DNA of 64,000 bases. It comes from Rhabdophis nuchalis. Lineage: Eukaryota > Chordata > Lepidosauria > Squamata > Natricidae. A model generated the notes under the pieces. The model was not told the DNA's origin and did no database searches. It was given only the letters and a program-made list of their open reading frames with translations. The stretch covers positions 327,859,419 to 327,923,418 of the forward strand of contig CM077643.1 of NCBI GenBank assembly GCA_039707465.1, written 5' to 3'. The position numbers and the translations under genes are program-made. Shown here one piece after another: positions 54,333 through 64,000 of this stretch (position 1 is its first letter; every line of letters starts with the position of its first letter).

Positions 54333-56390
54333 CAGAGTTGGAAGGGACCTTGTAGGTCTTCTAGTCCAACCCCCTGCATGGGCAGGAACCTTATACCATT
54401 TCAGACAAATGGCTGTCTAACATCTTTTTAAAGACTTCCAGGGTTGGGGCATTCACAACTGCTGGAGGCAAGCTGTTCCAGAGGTTAATTGTTCTTACTG
54501 TTAGGAAATTTCTCCTTAGTTCTAAGTTGCTTCTCTCCTTGGTTAGTTTCCACCCATTGCTCCTTGTCCTGCCCCCAGGTGCCTTGGAGAAAAGTTTGAC
54601 TCCCTCTTCTTTGTGGCACCCTCTGAGATATCGGAACACTGCTATCATGTCTCCCCTGGTCCTTCTCTTCATCAAACTAGACATACCCAGCTCCTGCAGC
54701 CGTTCTTCATATGTCTTAGTCTCCAGTCCTCTAATCATCTTGGTTGCTCTTCTTTGCACTCTTTCCAGAGTCTCCACGTCTTTTCTACATCGTGGCGACC
54801 AAAACTGTATGCAGTATTCCAAGTGTGGCCTTACCAAGGCACTATACAGTGGCATTAACACTTCACGCGATCTAGATTCTATCCCTCTGTTGATGCAGCC
54901 TAGAACTGTGTTGGCTTTTTTGGCAGCTGCTGCACACTGCTGGCTCATATTTAAATGGTTGTCCACTAGGATTCCGAGATCCCTCTCACAGTTGCTACTA
55001 TTGAGCAAGGTACCACCTTTACTGTACTTGTGCGTTTGGTTTTTCTTGCCTATATGTAGGACCTTACTTTTTTCACAATTGAATTTCATTTTATTAGACA
55101 GTGCCCAATGTTCAAGTTTGTCTAGATCCTTCTGTATCTTAAGCCTATCTTCTGGAGTGTTGGCTATTCCTGCCAGCTTGGTGTCGTCTGCGAATTTGAT
55201 GAGTTCCCCATTTATCCCCTCATCCAAATCGTTGATGAAGATGTTAAAGAGTACTGGGCCTAAAACAGAGCCTTGGGGGACTCCACTGCATACTTCCTTC
55301 CATGTAGATGCAGTTCCATTGAGGACTACACGTTGAGTGCGGTTGGTCAGCCAGTTACGAATCCATTTGGTGGTGCTGCTGTCTAACCCACAATTTTCTA
55401 CTTTATCTAATAGTAGGTTATGGTCTACTTTATCAAATGCCTTACTGAAGTCCAGGTAAATTATATCAACAGCATTCCTCTGGTCCACTGATTTTGTTAC
55501 TTTGTCAAAGAATGCAATTAGATTCGTCTGGCATGATCTGTTTTTGACAAACCCATGTTGGCTTTTGGCTATTACTTTGTTTGCTTCTAGGTGTTCACTT
55601 ATTTGTTGTTTAATTATCTTTTCCAGAATCTTTCCTGGTATTGAGGTCAGGCTGATGGGTCTATAGTTTCCTGGATCTGTTTTTTTTCCTTTTTTGAAGA
55701 TGGGAACCACATCTGCTCTTTTCCAGTCTTCTGGCAGTTCCCCGGTGCTCCAGGATCTCTGAAAGATATAGTTCAGTGGTTCTGAGATCTCGTCTGCCAG
55801 TTCCTTCAGAACCCTGGGGTGTAATCCATCCGGTCCTGGTGATTTGAACTCGTCCAGGGCAGACAGGTGCTCACTTACCATTTTCTTCCCTATTTCAACT
55901 TGTGTTCCTAATCTGATATTTGTGGTGCTGTTTTTGATTGATTGGACTGTTTTATCCCTTTGTGTAAAGACAGATGCAAAAAAAGAGTTAAATAGTTCTG
56001 CTTTCTCCCTGTTGCTTATCATCTTCTTGCCATTTTCTCCCAGCAGTGGACCAATTGTTTCCTTAACTTTTTTCTTATTTTTAACATGTTGGAAGAAGCT
56101 TTTTTTGTTATTTTTTACTTTTTTGGCAAGCCTTTCTTCATTGTGAGCCTTAGCTTTCCTCACTTCGTCTTTACAGGCTCGGGCTATTTGCTGATATTTT
56201 GCCTTGGTTATGTCCCCCTTTTTCCACTTTTTATATTTATCCTTTTTGTCTTTCAATTTGTCAGAGAGTTCTTTATGCAGCCATGCTGGTTTCTTTTGGG
56301 AACTGTTATTTTTCTTCTTCATTGGTATTGCGCTGGACTGGGCTTTTATTGCAGCCTTTAAACTTGCTAAAATAGCTTTCATTCAAAAAC
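54333..56390 (-). mobile_element. CR1 LINE, 5'-truncated, minus strand
   Basis: From the 3' terminus (complement of ...CCTTCCAACTCTGCT) at 54333 through a ~58-bp 3' UTR to the long ORF2 frame. The 5' end is cut just upstream of the frame, so the endonuclease is missing. Three or more shorter copies (18203, 18531, 19505) belong to the same lineage. Confidence 0.9.
54391..56382 (-). CDS. CR1 ORF2 reverse transcriptase, N-terminally truncated
   Basis: 663 residues without a stop. A lysine-rich linker (1-110) is followed by the reverse transcriptase: SPGPDGLHP (181-189), VVPIFKKGKKTDPGNYRPIS (about 225-244), LDFSKAFDKVDH (310-321) with the first catalytic aspartate, SGVPQGSVLGP (366-376) and the catalytic box KFADD (396-400). 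The C-terminal domain runs to SHLSEMV. CR1 ORF2p copies its RNA at a nicked genomic site. The upstream AP endonuclease domain is absent, so the copy cannot move alone; it still encodes a complete-looking polymerase. The start is just the first ATG of the remnant. The 269-aa plus frame (54527-55336) is its antisense shadow. Confidence 0.9.
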   Translation of the reverse strand: MKAILASLKAAIKAQSSAIPMKKKNNSSQKKPAWLHKELSDKLKDKKDKYKKWKKGDITKAKYQQIARACKDEVRKAKAHNEERLAKKVKNNKKSFFQHVKNKKKVKETIGPLLGENGKKMISNREKAELFNSFFASVFTQRDKTVQSIKNSTTNIRLGTQVEIGKKMVSEHLSALDEFKSPGPDGLHPRVLKELADEISEPLNYIFQRSWSTGELPEDWKRADVVPIFKKGKKTDPGNYRPISLTSIPGKILEKIIKQQISEHLEANKVIAKSQHGFVKNRSCQTNLIAFFDKVTKSVDQRNAVDIIYLDFSKAFDKVDHNLLLDKVENCGLDSSTTKWIRNWLTNRTQRVVLNGTASTWKEVCSGVPQGSVLGPVLFNIFINDLDEGINGELIKFADDTKLAGIANTPEDRLKIQKDLDKLEHWALSNKMKFNCEKSKVLHIGKKNQTHKYSKGGTLLNSSNCERDLGILVDNHLNMSQQCAAAAKKANTVLGCINRGIESRSREVLMPLYSALVRPHLEYCIQFWSPRCRKDVETLERVQRRATKMIRGLETKTYEERLQELGMSSLMKRRTRGDMIAVFRYLRGCHKEEGVKLFSKAPGGRTRSNGWKLTKERSNLELRRNFLTVRTINLWNSLPPAVVNAPTLEVFKKMLDSHLSEMV

Positions 56391-56869
56391 ATAAACTAGT
56401 GCATGTAGTAATAAAATACCTCCAATGGTTCTGTTTGTTTATGTTTATGTTTATTTAATTTCTATACCGCTCCTATCTCCCCAATCGGACTCAGGTTCTC
56501 TATATATACTCTTAACAACTTGTTACTCATACCATATCTTAGTTTCATAATGGATTCATCGTTAGACGTATACCAAAGGGAAGTCAAGATAACAGTAATT
56601 GCATGATTGAAACTCAACTACTTTCTACCTTCATGCAACATGTGTTAAAAAGGGGGCAGGGAGTTGATCAAGCAGTCCTACCATCTGCATTGTGGTTGTT
56701 TTAACCTCTCTACAAGTGGCCTTTTCTGCAGGCTTCTTGTTCTTGCTTAATTTAATCACAAATTTATTTAATTAACTTAATTCTCTGCATGTGTTCAACA
56801 CACTGAATTGCAATGTAACTTTAAATTCATAGAACAGACTAGGTTAAAATACTGGCTAATTTATGGGCT
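56391..56869. other. Unassigned, with a short L2 tail fragment
   Basis: 56448-56500 (minus) is a short L2 3' tail complement (TTTATTTAATTTCTATACCG, CGGACTCAGG). The rest is unassigned. Confidence 0.5.
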
Positions 56870-58499
56870 GCACTGGGCTGCTCGTGGCAGCCCAGTGGGA
56901 TGCCACGAGAGAGATCTTGTTTGGGAGGAGTTTGACTCCGTTACTTCCGAGGATATGGACAGGCTACGTGGGCGACTGCGAGCCACCACATGTTTATTGG
57001 ACCCGTGCCCCTCCTGGCTTGTACTGGCATCCTGGGAGGTGACACGAGGCTGGCTCCAAGAGGTTGTCAACGCATCCTTGAGTGAGGGTTCCTTGCCTGC
57101 CTCCCTAAAAGAGGCCATGGTGAGGCCCCTCCTCAAGAAGCCCTCTTTGGACCCAGCTCTTTTGAACAACTACCGTCCAGTCTCCAACCTTCCCTTCTTG
57201 GCGAAGGTTGTTGAGAGTGTGGTGGCACAACAGTTTCCCCGTCACCTGGAGGAAGTTGACTATCTAGATCCGCGCCAGTCCCGCTTTCGGCCCGGGCATA
57301 GCACCGAGACGGCATTGGTCGCGTTGGTAGATGATCTCTGGAGGGCCAGAGATGGGGGATGTTCCTCCATCCTGGTCCTATTAGACCTCTCGGCGGCTTT
57401 CGATACCATCGACCATGGTATCCTATTGCATCGGCTGGGGGGGTTGGGGGTGGGAGGCACCGTTTTACGGTGGTTCTCCTCCTACCTCTCTGGCCGATCG
57501 CAATTTGTGCGGGCAGGAGAGCAGAGGTCGACCCCGAGACCCCTCACATGCGGGGTGCCTCAGGGGTCGGTCCTCTCGCCTCTCCTGTTTAACGCATACA
57601 TGAAGCCGCTGGGCGAGATCATCCGTGGTTTTGGGGTAGAGTACCACCTGTACGCTGATGACACCCAGCTGTACATATCTACCCCAAACCACCCCAACGA
57701 TGCCGTAGCGGTGATGTGCCAGTGCCTGGAAGCCGTGCGGATCTGGATGGGAAGTAACGGACTTAGGCTCAACCCGACCAAGACCGAGTGGCTGTGGTTT
57801 CCGGCTGCCCGATTCAACCAGCTCTCTCCAACGCTGGCCATAGGGGGCGAACATCTTGCCCCTGTGGATGGGGCGCGCAACTTGGGTGTCCTCCTGGATA
57901 CCCGGCTGTCCATGGAAGATCAAGTGACAGCCGTGGCCAGGAGGGCGTTTTACCAGGTGCGCCTGGTACGCCAGTTGCGCCCCCTATTGGATCGGGACGC
58001 CCTTCGCACAGTCACTCATGCTCTCGTGACATCCCGACTGGATTATTGCAACTCTCTCTACATGGGGCTCCCCTTGAGGTGTACCCGGAGGCTTCAGTTG
58101 GTCCAGAATGCAGCCGCGCGAGCAATTATGGGCACCTCTAGGTTTGCCCATGTAACACCGCTGTTGCGCGAGCTGCACTGGCTACCTGTCGTCTTCCGGG
58201 TGCGCTTCAAGGTGTTAATTACCATCTTCAAAGCGCTCCATGGCTCGGGACCTAGCTACCTGCGGGATCGGATCCTGCCCCATACATCCTCACGGCCGAT
58301 TCGCTCCCACAGAGAGGGACTTCTCCGGGTGCCGTCCACTAGACTTTGTCAGCGTGCGACGCCCAGGGGAAGGGCCTTCTCTGTGGCGGGCCCAGCCCTC
58401 TGGAATGACCTTCCCCCCGATATCAGGACAACCACGGACCTCCGCTCCTTCCGCTTAAAATTAAATACGCACTTTTTTCATCTGGCCGGCCTTGGGTAG
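56808..58499 (+). CDS. L2 ORF2 reverse transcriptase, N-terminally truncated
   Basis: 563 residues without a stop; about the first 20 come from flanking sequence. Seen in order: TTCLLDPCPSWL (60-71), a block typical of L2; NNYRPVSNLPFLAK (120-133); LLDLSAAFDTIDH (191-203) with the first catalytic aspartate; CGVPQGSVLSPLLFN (248-262); and the catalytic box YADDTQLYIS (282-291). A long C-terminal region follows, with LHWLPVVFRVRFK and then RSHREGLLRVPSTRLCQRAT, ending HFFHLAGLG. L2 ORF2p acts in target-primed reverse transcription. The AP endonuclease is absent, so the copy is not autonomous, but the polymerase frame is intact. Confidence 0.9.
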   Translation: MQCNFKFIEQTRLKYWLIYGLHWAARGSPVGCHERDLVWEEFDSVTSEDMDRLRGRLRATTCLLDPCPSWLVLASWEVTRGWLQEVVNASLSEGSLPASLKEAMVRPLLKKPSLDPALLNNYRPVSNLPFLAKVVESVVAQQFPRHLEEVDYLDPRQSRFRPGHSTETALVALVDDLWRARDGGCSSILVLLDLSAAFDTIDHGILLHRLGGLGVGGTVLRWFSSYLSGRSQFVRAGEQRSTPRPLTCGVPQGSVLSPLLFNAYMKPLGEIIRGFGVEYHLYADDTQLYISTPNHPNDAVAVMCQCLEAVRIWMGSNGLRLNPTKTEWLWFPAARFNQLSPTLAIGGEHLAPVDGARNLGVLLDTRLSMEDQVTAVARRAFYQVRLVRQLRPLLDRDALRTVTHALVTSRLDYCNSLYMGLPLRCTRRLQLVQNAAARAIMGTSRFAHVTPLLRELHWLPVVFRVRFKVLITIFKALHGSGPSYLRDRILPHTSSRPIRSHREGLLRVPSTRLCQRATPRGRAFSVAGPALWNDLPPDIRTTTDLRSFRLKLNTHFFHLAGLG

Positions 58500-58697
58500 T
58501 CTCTTTTTAGGTTAGGGTTTTTTAGGGGTACTTTTAGTTTAGTTTATGGGTTTTAGCGCAGGATCTATTTAATCTATTTTTAACTCTGTATTTTGTATTT
58601 GTTTGTGGTTTATTTGTATTTTTAATTGCCTGTGCCCCGCCTCGAGTCCCCTTGGGGAGAGAGAGCGGGATATAAATTAAAATTATTATTATTATTA
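56870..58697 (+). mobile_element. L2 LINE, 5'-truncated, plus strand
   Basis: It carries the reverse transcriptase and C-terminal part of ORF2, a ~200-bp 3' UTR (with CCTCGAGTCCCCTTGGGGAG near 58640) and an ATT-repeat tail (58680-58697). The endonuclease domain is missing. It is GC-rich relative to its surroundings, as is the related copy at 24183. It has few mutations, so the insertion is recent. Confidence 0.9.
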
Positions 58698-58835
58698 TGT
58701 TCAGCACATCGCATAAAGATAGTTATTATCGACAAGAGAGGACATGTGGATCAAGAAATTCCATTCCTGGTCATCACACAATATTTTCCAGCTTTAATCA
58801 ATTGAAAGAACAAACTTTAAGGTAATAAACAGAGG
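58698..58835. other. Unassigned gap
   Basis: Short AT-rich spacer with no feature. Confidence 0.35.
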
Positions 58836-59425
58836 GATAGACTCATAAACAGAGGGATAGAATCAAGATCACGCGAAGTGTTAATACCAATTTATAATGC
58901 CTTGGTAAGGACACACTTGGAATACTGCATTCAGTTTTGGTCACCACGATGTAGAAAAGATGTGGAGACTCTAGAAAGAGTGCAGAGAAGAGCAACCAAG
59001 ATGATTAGGGGACTGGAGACTAAAACATAAGAAGAACGGTTGCAGGAACTGGGTATGTCTAGTTTAATAAAAAAGAAGGACTAGGGGAGACATGATAGCA
59101 GTGTTCCAATATCTCAGGGGTTGCCACAAAGAAGAGGAAGTCAAACTATTCTCCAAAGCACCTGAGGGCAGAACAAGAAGCAATGGGTGGAAACTAATCA
59201 AGGAGAAGCAACTTAGAACTGAGGAGAAATTTCCTGACTGTTAGAACAATTAACCAGTGGAACAGCTTGCCTCCAGAAGTTGTGAATGCCCCAACCCTGG
59301 AAGTCTTTAAGAAGATGTTGGATAGCCATTTGTCTGAAATCGTATAGGGCTTCCTGCCTAGGCAGGGAGTTGGACTAGATGACCTCCAAGGTCCCTTCCA
59401 ACTCTGCTATTGTATATAACAAATA
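58836..59425 (+). mobile_element. CR1 LINE 3' part, plus strand
   Basis: Broken plus frames read [16 protein letters not shown], then a [24 protein letters not shown] block, [13 protein letters not shown], and further on a LPPEVVNAPTLEVFKKM-like end, followed by the 3' UTR (GAGTTGGACTAGATGACCTC ... CTCTGCTATTGTATATAAC). A stop (TAA within the ETKT*EERL segment) and frameshifts disable it. A 20-base duplication, 'aaacagagggatagactcat', occurs at its 5' edge (58829-58861). Confidence 0.85.
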
Positions 59426-59586
59426 CACAATAAAAGATACTGCACAGAATTCTGATTGTTTAGCAACCAAAAACAAGCAAGGAATACAAGACACACAGAA
59501 AGAAAGATTTCGGTTTGTTTTGTAATGACTGAAATTAGTTAAAGTGGCACCAGACCTAATAAGATAAAATATACCATAAAAGAAAA
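59426..59586. other. Unassigned gap
   Basis: AT-rich, nothing recognised. Confidence 0.35.
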
Positions 59587-59915
59587 ATAAAGGTTTCCCC
59601 TATCCAGTCATTTCTGACTCTAGGGGGCGGTGCTCATGTCTGTGTCTTAGCTGAGACATTGTCTGAAGAAATTTCTGTGATCATGTGGCCAGCAGAACTG
59701 TATACCGAGGTGCATGGAATGCTGTTACCTTCCCACCAGAGTGGTACCTATTTATCTTTTGGCATTTGCAAACTTTGAAACTACTAGGTGGGCAAGAACT
59801 GGAGCAAGGAATAGGAGCTCACCCTGTCATGCAGCACTCAGGTATTGAACCAGGGCTCACAACCTCAGTGACCACTCCCTGAACTTAACAACTGAGCCAC
59901 TACTTCACCATGATA
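59587..59915 (-). mobile_element. Squamate tRNA-derived SINE, minus strand
   Basis: Complement of the tail (AAAGGTTTCCCCT) at the left, body phrases (GTGATCATGTGGCCAGCA, GGAATGCTGTTACCTTCCCA) and a worn tRNA-like head at the right (TGAGCCACTACTTCACC). Diverged; no clear duplication. Confidence 0.75.
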
Positions 59916-60310
59916 TACCATAGCTGTACCATTTCATGAACTATGGGTGGATTATTTGCTTGTTTTTGTTTTTGTTGTTGTTTTGGCAAAAAACAAGAAT
60001 GTGGGATATGGGGTATGACTTCATTTTTATTGGGACCCGTATTCAGAGAGATGAGGGCTGCCAGATCAAGGCTGCAAAAATTGAATGACTACTGCATTCT
60101 ACCAAAGAATTATCTGAATCTCTTTCCTGTTTCTTAGTGATCATCCGTAATTTTGAAATGATAAGACATAGAAGATGTTTAACCTCTTTTACTCTGCAAT
60201 TCTCCATTATGGCTAGTTACCTTGTCATAATGAATTGTGTTTATCCTCATCATACAATAAGATATATTGTTAGGAAATAACAATCAAACATCCAGATAAT
60301 ACTCTAAACA
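59916..60310. other. Unassigned stretch
   Basis: Nothing supported. A TTTTTGTTGTTG run lies near 59962-59982. Confidence 0.35.
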
Positions 60311-60450
60311 AGGAATAGGATATGGTAGGATAGAATGGGATGGGATGGGATGGGACGGGACGGGACGGGACGGGACAGGATGGGACAGGACGGGACAGGA
60401 CAGGAAAGGAAGGGATGGGAAGAGACAGGATGGAACAGAACGGAACAGAA
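60311..60450. repeat. (GGGAT/GGGAC)n pentanucleotide microsatellite
   Basis: About 25 units change gradually from GGATA through GGGAT and GGGAC to GGAAC/GAACA variants. The proline/serine-rich minus frame is a translation of it. Confidence 0.95.
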
Positions 60451-60689
60451 CATAACAGACTCCAGGATTCTGTCAAGAATACCAACTTCAATTCAAAAGC
60501 AATGACAACCCAATAAAAGACAAAGAATCTCTTGTATCAGAAAATATTCAATGAGCTAATGAGAAAGAAAAGAGAGCAAGTGTGTAGATGGCCTTAGTGC
60601 ATACGATCAGCTGAATAAAAGCTAAAAGTACACCCTTATTTTAATATGCTGAGAGCCAAAAAGAAAGCAAAAATACTGCAAAGTTATGT

Positions 60690-62060
60690 AAAATATTAGC
60701 ATGTGAAATGTCAGAACCGTTAACCAAGGGGAACTTGATGTCAGAACAGGTATATCAAAATTAAAATTGATGTTTAAGGAATGGTGGCCTGAAATGGACT
60801 GAAATGGATCAGGTCACATTATAGGAACATCAGGTTGTCTATTGTGGTAAAAAAAAATGATAGGAAAAATGGAATAGCTATCATTACACAAAACAGGTGT
60901 CGAAGTTAATGTTTAGAAATAATCCAAATAGTGATTGAATCCAAGTTAAACTAATCACTAACATAGTGATCCAAGACTCTGCTTTAACCACAGATGCATA
61001 AGAAATACAAGTTGAACAATTCCACGGAAGCTTGTCGTGCTTTGACAAACTGCTTCCCCCATTATACTAAGTACAGGAAGCTTAAAATATTAAAGTTGGA
61101 AATATAATAGCATCTGGAATAACAGGGGGAAAAATTAGCCTTGTTGTACGAAACAAAAAATGAGACAGACTAATAGAGTTTTGCCAAGATAATTCAATGT
61201 ACCTTCTTCCAATGACTTAAAAGATTCAGAGAACAGCAAGAAGGCAAAAGTAGTTGTATCAAAGTAAGAAACTGAAAGACATTGTGAATAACAATTGAAT
61301 GGGAAGGATGAGAGATTTATTTCAGAAACCAAGGGAAACTATTATGCAGAAATGGACAAGATAAAAGACAAAAAAGACAAAGACCTGGTAGAGAAAAAAG
61401 AAATAAAGAGATAATAGTGTGTCTCTTGATAAAATACCAGGAGAATTATTTCAACTCTTGCAAGATTATGAAATATGCTGCATAAAAGTTACACGCAGTT
61501 TTGGAACATAGCAGTGACCAAAGGACTGGGAAAAGATATATCACAATACAAAAAATAAACAATGCTCAAATGACCAAATAATTATACTGATCTCATGTGC
61601 TAGTAAGAATTTCACAATTCATTATTGTGTAATCCAGCCATACACAGAACCAGAACTGCTAGGTGTACAAGTGGATTCAGAAGTAACAGAGTCAGAAGCA
61701 TCCAATGAACAATTTAAATAGGCACCAAAAAGAAGGCTATTTTTGCTTTATTGATTATAGATAGGTTTTTGATGATGGCTAAAGATGAATTTTCCATGAC
61801 TCAACATTTGCCTCTTGAGAAATGTATATAACAATACGTAAACTGTGAGAATGTAATTTGGAGCAATTAAAAGATACAAAATAAGGAAAAGAATATACTA
61901 GAGCTTATGCTTTCCTTAGATAGCTTAAATACAGCTTATATCATGAAAAATGCTGGGCTGGAAGCAATAAAAATGAAATAAAAATTTCTGGAAGATATAT
62001 CACCAATCTCAGATATGCTAGAAACAATGAAAATATAAGAACTATCTTGCTGAAGGTGAA
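60690..62060 (+). mobile_element. Decayed BovB (RTE) LINE, plus strand
   Basis: Broken plus frames carry BovB ORF2 pieces in order. Near 60705: NVRTVNQGELDVRTGISKL-like and then ELKWTEMDQ, the AP endonuclease. Near 61120-61200: GITGGKISLVVRNKK, then DRLIEFCQDN. Near 61350: EMDKIKDKKDKDLVEKKEIK. Near 61435: IPGELFQLLQD, and then PKDWEK before a worn CSND..IILIS box. Near 61930: AYIMKNAGLE. Stops occur throughout and the YADD box is unreadable. BovB is a squamate hallmark family, spread horizontally among vertebrates. This copy is old and dead. Confidence 0.7.
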
Positions 62061-62505
62061 AATAAGAGTGCTAATACTAAGTGCAGTAATTAGTGTATTG
62101 CTGATTTTTTTTTAAAAGCCTCCAGTATTTATTTATTTACTAGTGCTTATGTGCCAGATCTATCCAGAATTACTGTGAGCACATTTTCCTACTATAGTGA
62201 GAAAGTTTTTAAAAAGTGAAATAAAAAAGATGAAAGACATATACCAGTCTTTTTGAAATAAACAAGTAATGGATGGCCTGACTTACTATGTTCTCACACC
62301 CCGGCGTGCTTCATGCTAGGTTTGGATAAAGCCTGGAGAAACCAAAAGCAGAGAATATTAGATCTTGATTTTCAAATATATTGAACTCTTCTCACATCTG
62401 CTACAGTGAGCTTGCACATTTCTTTTTCACAATTATACTTCTAATCTCCTAATCCTATTATATACAAAATGTATCTACTTAACTGTACTTAAGTAGATAA
62501 AAGAT
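62061..62505. other. Unassigned stretch
   Basis: No recognised feature. Confidence 0.35.
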
Positions 62506-62835
62506 ACTGCACAGTGATTAAGACGCTGAGCTTGTCGATCAGAAAGGCCGGCAGTTCGAATCCCTTGTGCCGTGTAACAGTGAGCTCCCGTTACTTGTCC
62601 CAACTTCTGCCAATTTAGCAGTTCAAAAGCATGTAAAAATGCAAATAGAAAAATAGGAACCATCTTTGGTGGGAAGATAACAGCATTCCATCCGCCTTCG
62701 GCATTAAGACATGCCAGCCACATGACCATGGAGATGTCTTCAGACAGCCCTGTCTCTTCGGCTTTGAAATGGAGGTGAGCAACACCCTGTTGAGTCGAGA
62801 ACAACTAGCTTGAGGGGAACCTTTGCCTTTAATGC
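62506..62835 (+). mobile_element. Squamate tRNA-derived SINE, plus strand
   Basis: Partial tRNA-like head (AGTGATTAAGACGCTGAGCT, then CAGTTCGAATCCC as B box near 62551), body (CCGTTACTTGTCCCAACTTC ... ATGGAGATGTCTTCAGACAG) and tail GGGGAACCTTTGCCTTTAA. It lacks the first bases of the head. Confidence 0.8.
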
Positions 62836-63635
62836 TATACCTATGAGTCAGAAAGACACTACTTGCAGTACCTAACAAGTGTACAAATTTCCACTATCAT
62901 TAGTGACGCAAATGTGAATTACAGGAACCCAAAGACGCAAAGTTGACAGATGCTCCTGGCCAAATGATATTGACTGGGTCACAAAGGATTGGAAGTGACC
63001 AAGCTATGAACAATAGCTCTCCCATAATCTTGATAAAAATTGTTCGTCCCACACCTTTGTGTTAAGCCTAATTGCAGTACAATTGATTTCTATTCAAGAG
63101 CAGGGAAGAGTAGACAAAGAATTGTGTTCCCATATGTTGCAATCCCACACTGGTAAATGTTTAAAAGAAATTGTGAACAATAAAAATACAAATGATTAGC
63201 ATAACATTGATGGTTAGATGACTAATAGTGCTTCCTGCATAGAGAAGAGATTATTGTCTGTTAAAACAGGGAGAAGTTGACCTTGACATGGAAAAGTCTG
63301 ATTTTTAGATATATTTTATGTACCTTTTAAATAAAAGTATCTACTGCTGGTTAAGAAAGAAAAACTCATGCTTTGATGAGTACTGGGGACGACGACCCTA
63401 AACCAAATCAATTTTTTGAAAATTGGGGGCTGCTTTTCTGTGCATGTTTACCTGTAGTATGTTCTATTGGACCCAGTTCTGACCCAAGCATACATAGGAT
63501 TTCATAGTCAACTACTTCATAAATAATTTTAATACATCATTGTATGTCAGACATTACAATGGGTAGGTGGCAATGCTCGTTTGCAGAATTATTTCATTTG
63601 GCCTTGTAATAATTTGTAATCTTGTAACAGCAGCT
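62836..63635. other. Unassigned stretch
   Basis: No recognised feature in 0.8 kb. Confidence 0.35.
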
Positions 63636-63990
63636 GTGGGGACGTGGTGGCTCAGTGGCTAAGACGCTGAGCTTGTTGATCAGAAAGATTGGCAAGTCGA
63701 CGGTTCAAATCCCTAGCACCATGTAACAGAGTGAGCTCCCATTACTTGTCCCAGATTCTGCCAACCCAGCAGTTTGAAAGCATGTAAAAATGCAGGTAGA
63801 AAAAATAGGGACCACCTTTGGTGGAAAAGTAACAGCGTTCTGTGTGCCTTCAGCATCTAGTCATGCCAGCCACATGACCATGGAGATGTCTTCAGATAGC
63901 GCTGGTTTTTCAGCTTTGAAATGGAGATGAGCACCACCACCCTAGAGTCAGGAACGACCAGCACATATGTGCAAGGGGAACCTTTACCTT
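63636..63990 (+). mobile_element. Squamate tRNA-derived SINE, full length, plus strand
   Basis: Begins GTGGGGACGTGGTGGCTCAG, with the A box near 63648-63660 and the B box GGTTCAAATCCC near 63702. The body and BovB-like tail (CAAGGGGAACCTTTACCTT) end at 63990. The flanks AACAGCAGCT (63626-63635) and AATAGCAGCT (63991-64000) match at 9 of 10 positions, and the right one reaches the window edge. Confidence 0.85.
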
Positions 63991-64000
63991 AATAGCAGCT

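Noticed and set aside
54527..55336. 269-aa plus-strand frame
   Set aside because: Antisense shadow of the CR1 ORF2 on the minus strand, whose motifs are clear. The same holds for 18725-19333.
57465..57923. 152-aa minus frame and other frames within 56861-58178
   Set aside because: Shadows of the L2 ORF2 in GC-rich sequence.
63636..63720. A- and B-box sequences that could suggest a tRNA gene
   Set aside because: No tRNA cloverleaf length or acceptor end; the head of a repeated SINE present five times in the window.

Overview
This is non-coding eukaryotic DNA, most likely from a squamate reptile and probably a snake. I found no host exon, tRNA, rRNA or other cellular gene. The assignment rests on the repeat mix: tRNA-derived SINEs with a BovB-like tail (Sauria/Squam type), a BovB (RTE) relic, many CR1 and L2 LINEs, R4-type LINEs, hAT and Tc1/mariner MITEs, and pentanucleotide microsatellites growing out of CR1 3' ends, a pattern described in snakes. 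The family names come from my reading of translated motifs and termini, not from a database search.

Layout. 0-7 kb: a SINE, two TA-flanked MITEs, L2 3' ends, a decayed R4-like LINE (5.2-6.4 kb) and a small hAT foldback. 7-11 kb: old sequence and a decayed CR1/L3-like LINE. 11.3-13.6 kb: an L2 remnant split by a ~2-kb element that codes only for an L1 ORF1-like protein, with a perfect 16-bp target duplication. 13.8-24 kb: MITEs, L2 and CR1 fragments, an L1 ORF2 C-terminal relic, microsatellites, and three repeats with hammerhead-like cores. 24.2-31.2 kb: an L2 3' end, then a nested stack in which an R4 LINE was split by an L2, and the L2 by two more ORF1-only elements, both with open 282-aa frames. 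32.6-37 kb: a CR1 split by a 1.1-kb hAT derivative, and a second hAT derivative carrying a ~0.65-kb purine tract. 38-54 kb: mostly old or unassigned sequence with MITEs, a SINE, a Tc1 transposase relic and an inverted repeat built of short tandem units. 54.3-59.4 kb: the two longest open frames, a CR1 ORF2 (minus, 663 aa) and an L2 ORF2 (plus, 563 aa), each 5'-truncated but with an intact catalytic motif. 59.6-64 kb: SINEs, a pentanucleotide repeat and the BovB relic.

How the parts relate. CR1, L2, L1, BovB and R4 elements copy themselves by target-primed reverse transcription. The SINEs probably borrow BovB machinery. The ORF1-only elements probably borrow an L1 reverse transcriptase, since all three copies go straight from the ORF1 stop through a ~280-bp 3' UTR to an A-rich tail. 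They are the best candidate here for an undescribed system: a reptilian counterpart of mammalian HAL1 (half-L1). The second candidate is the set of repeats with hammerhead-ribozyme-like cores (CTGANGA, stem II, GAAA), which suggest Penelope-like elements.
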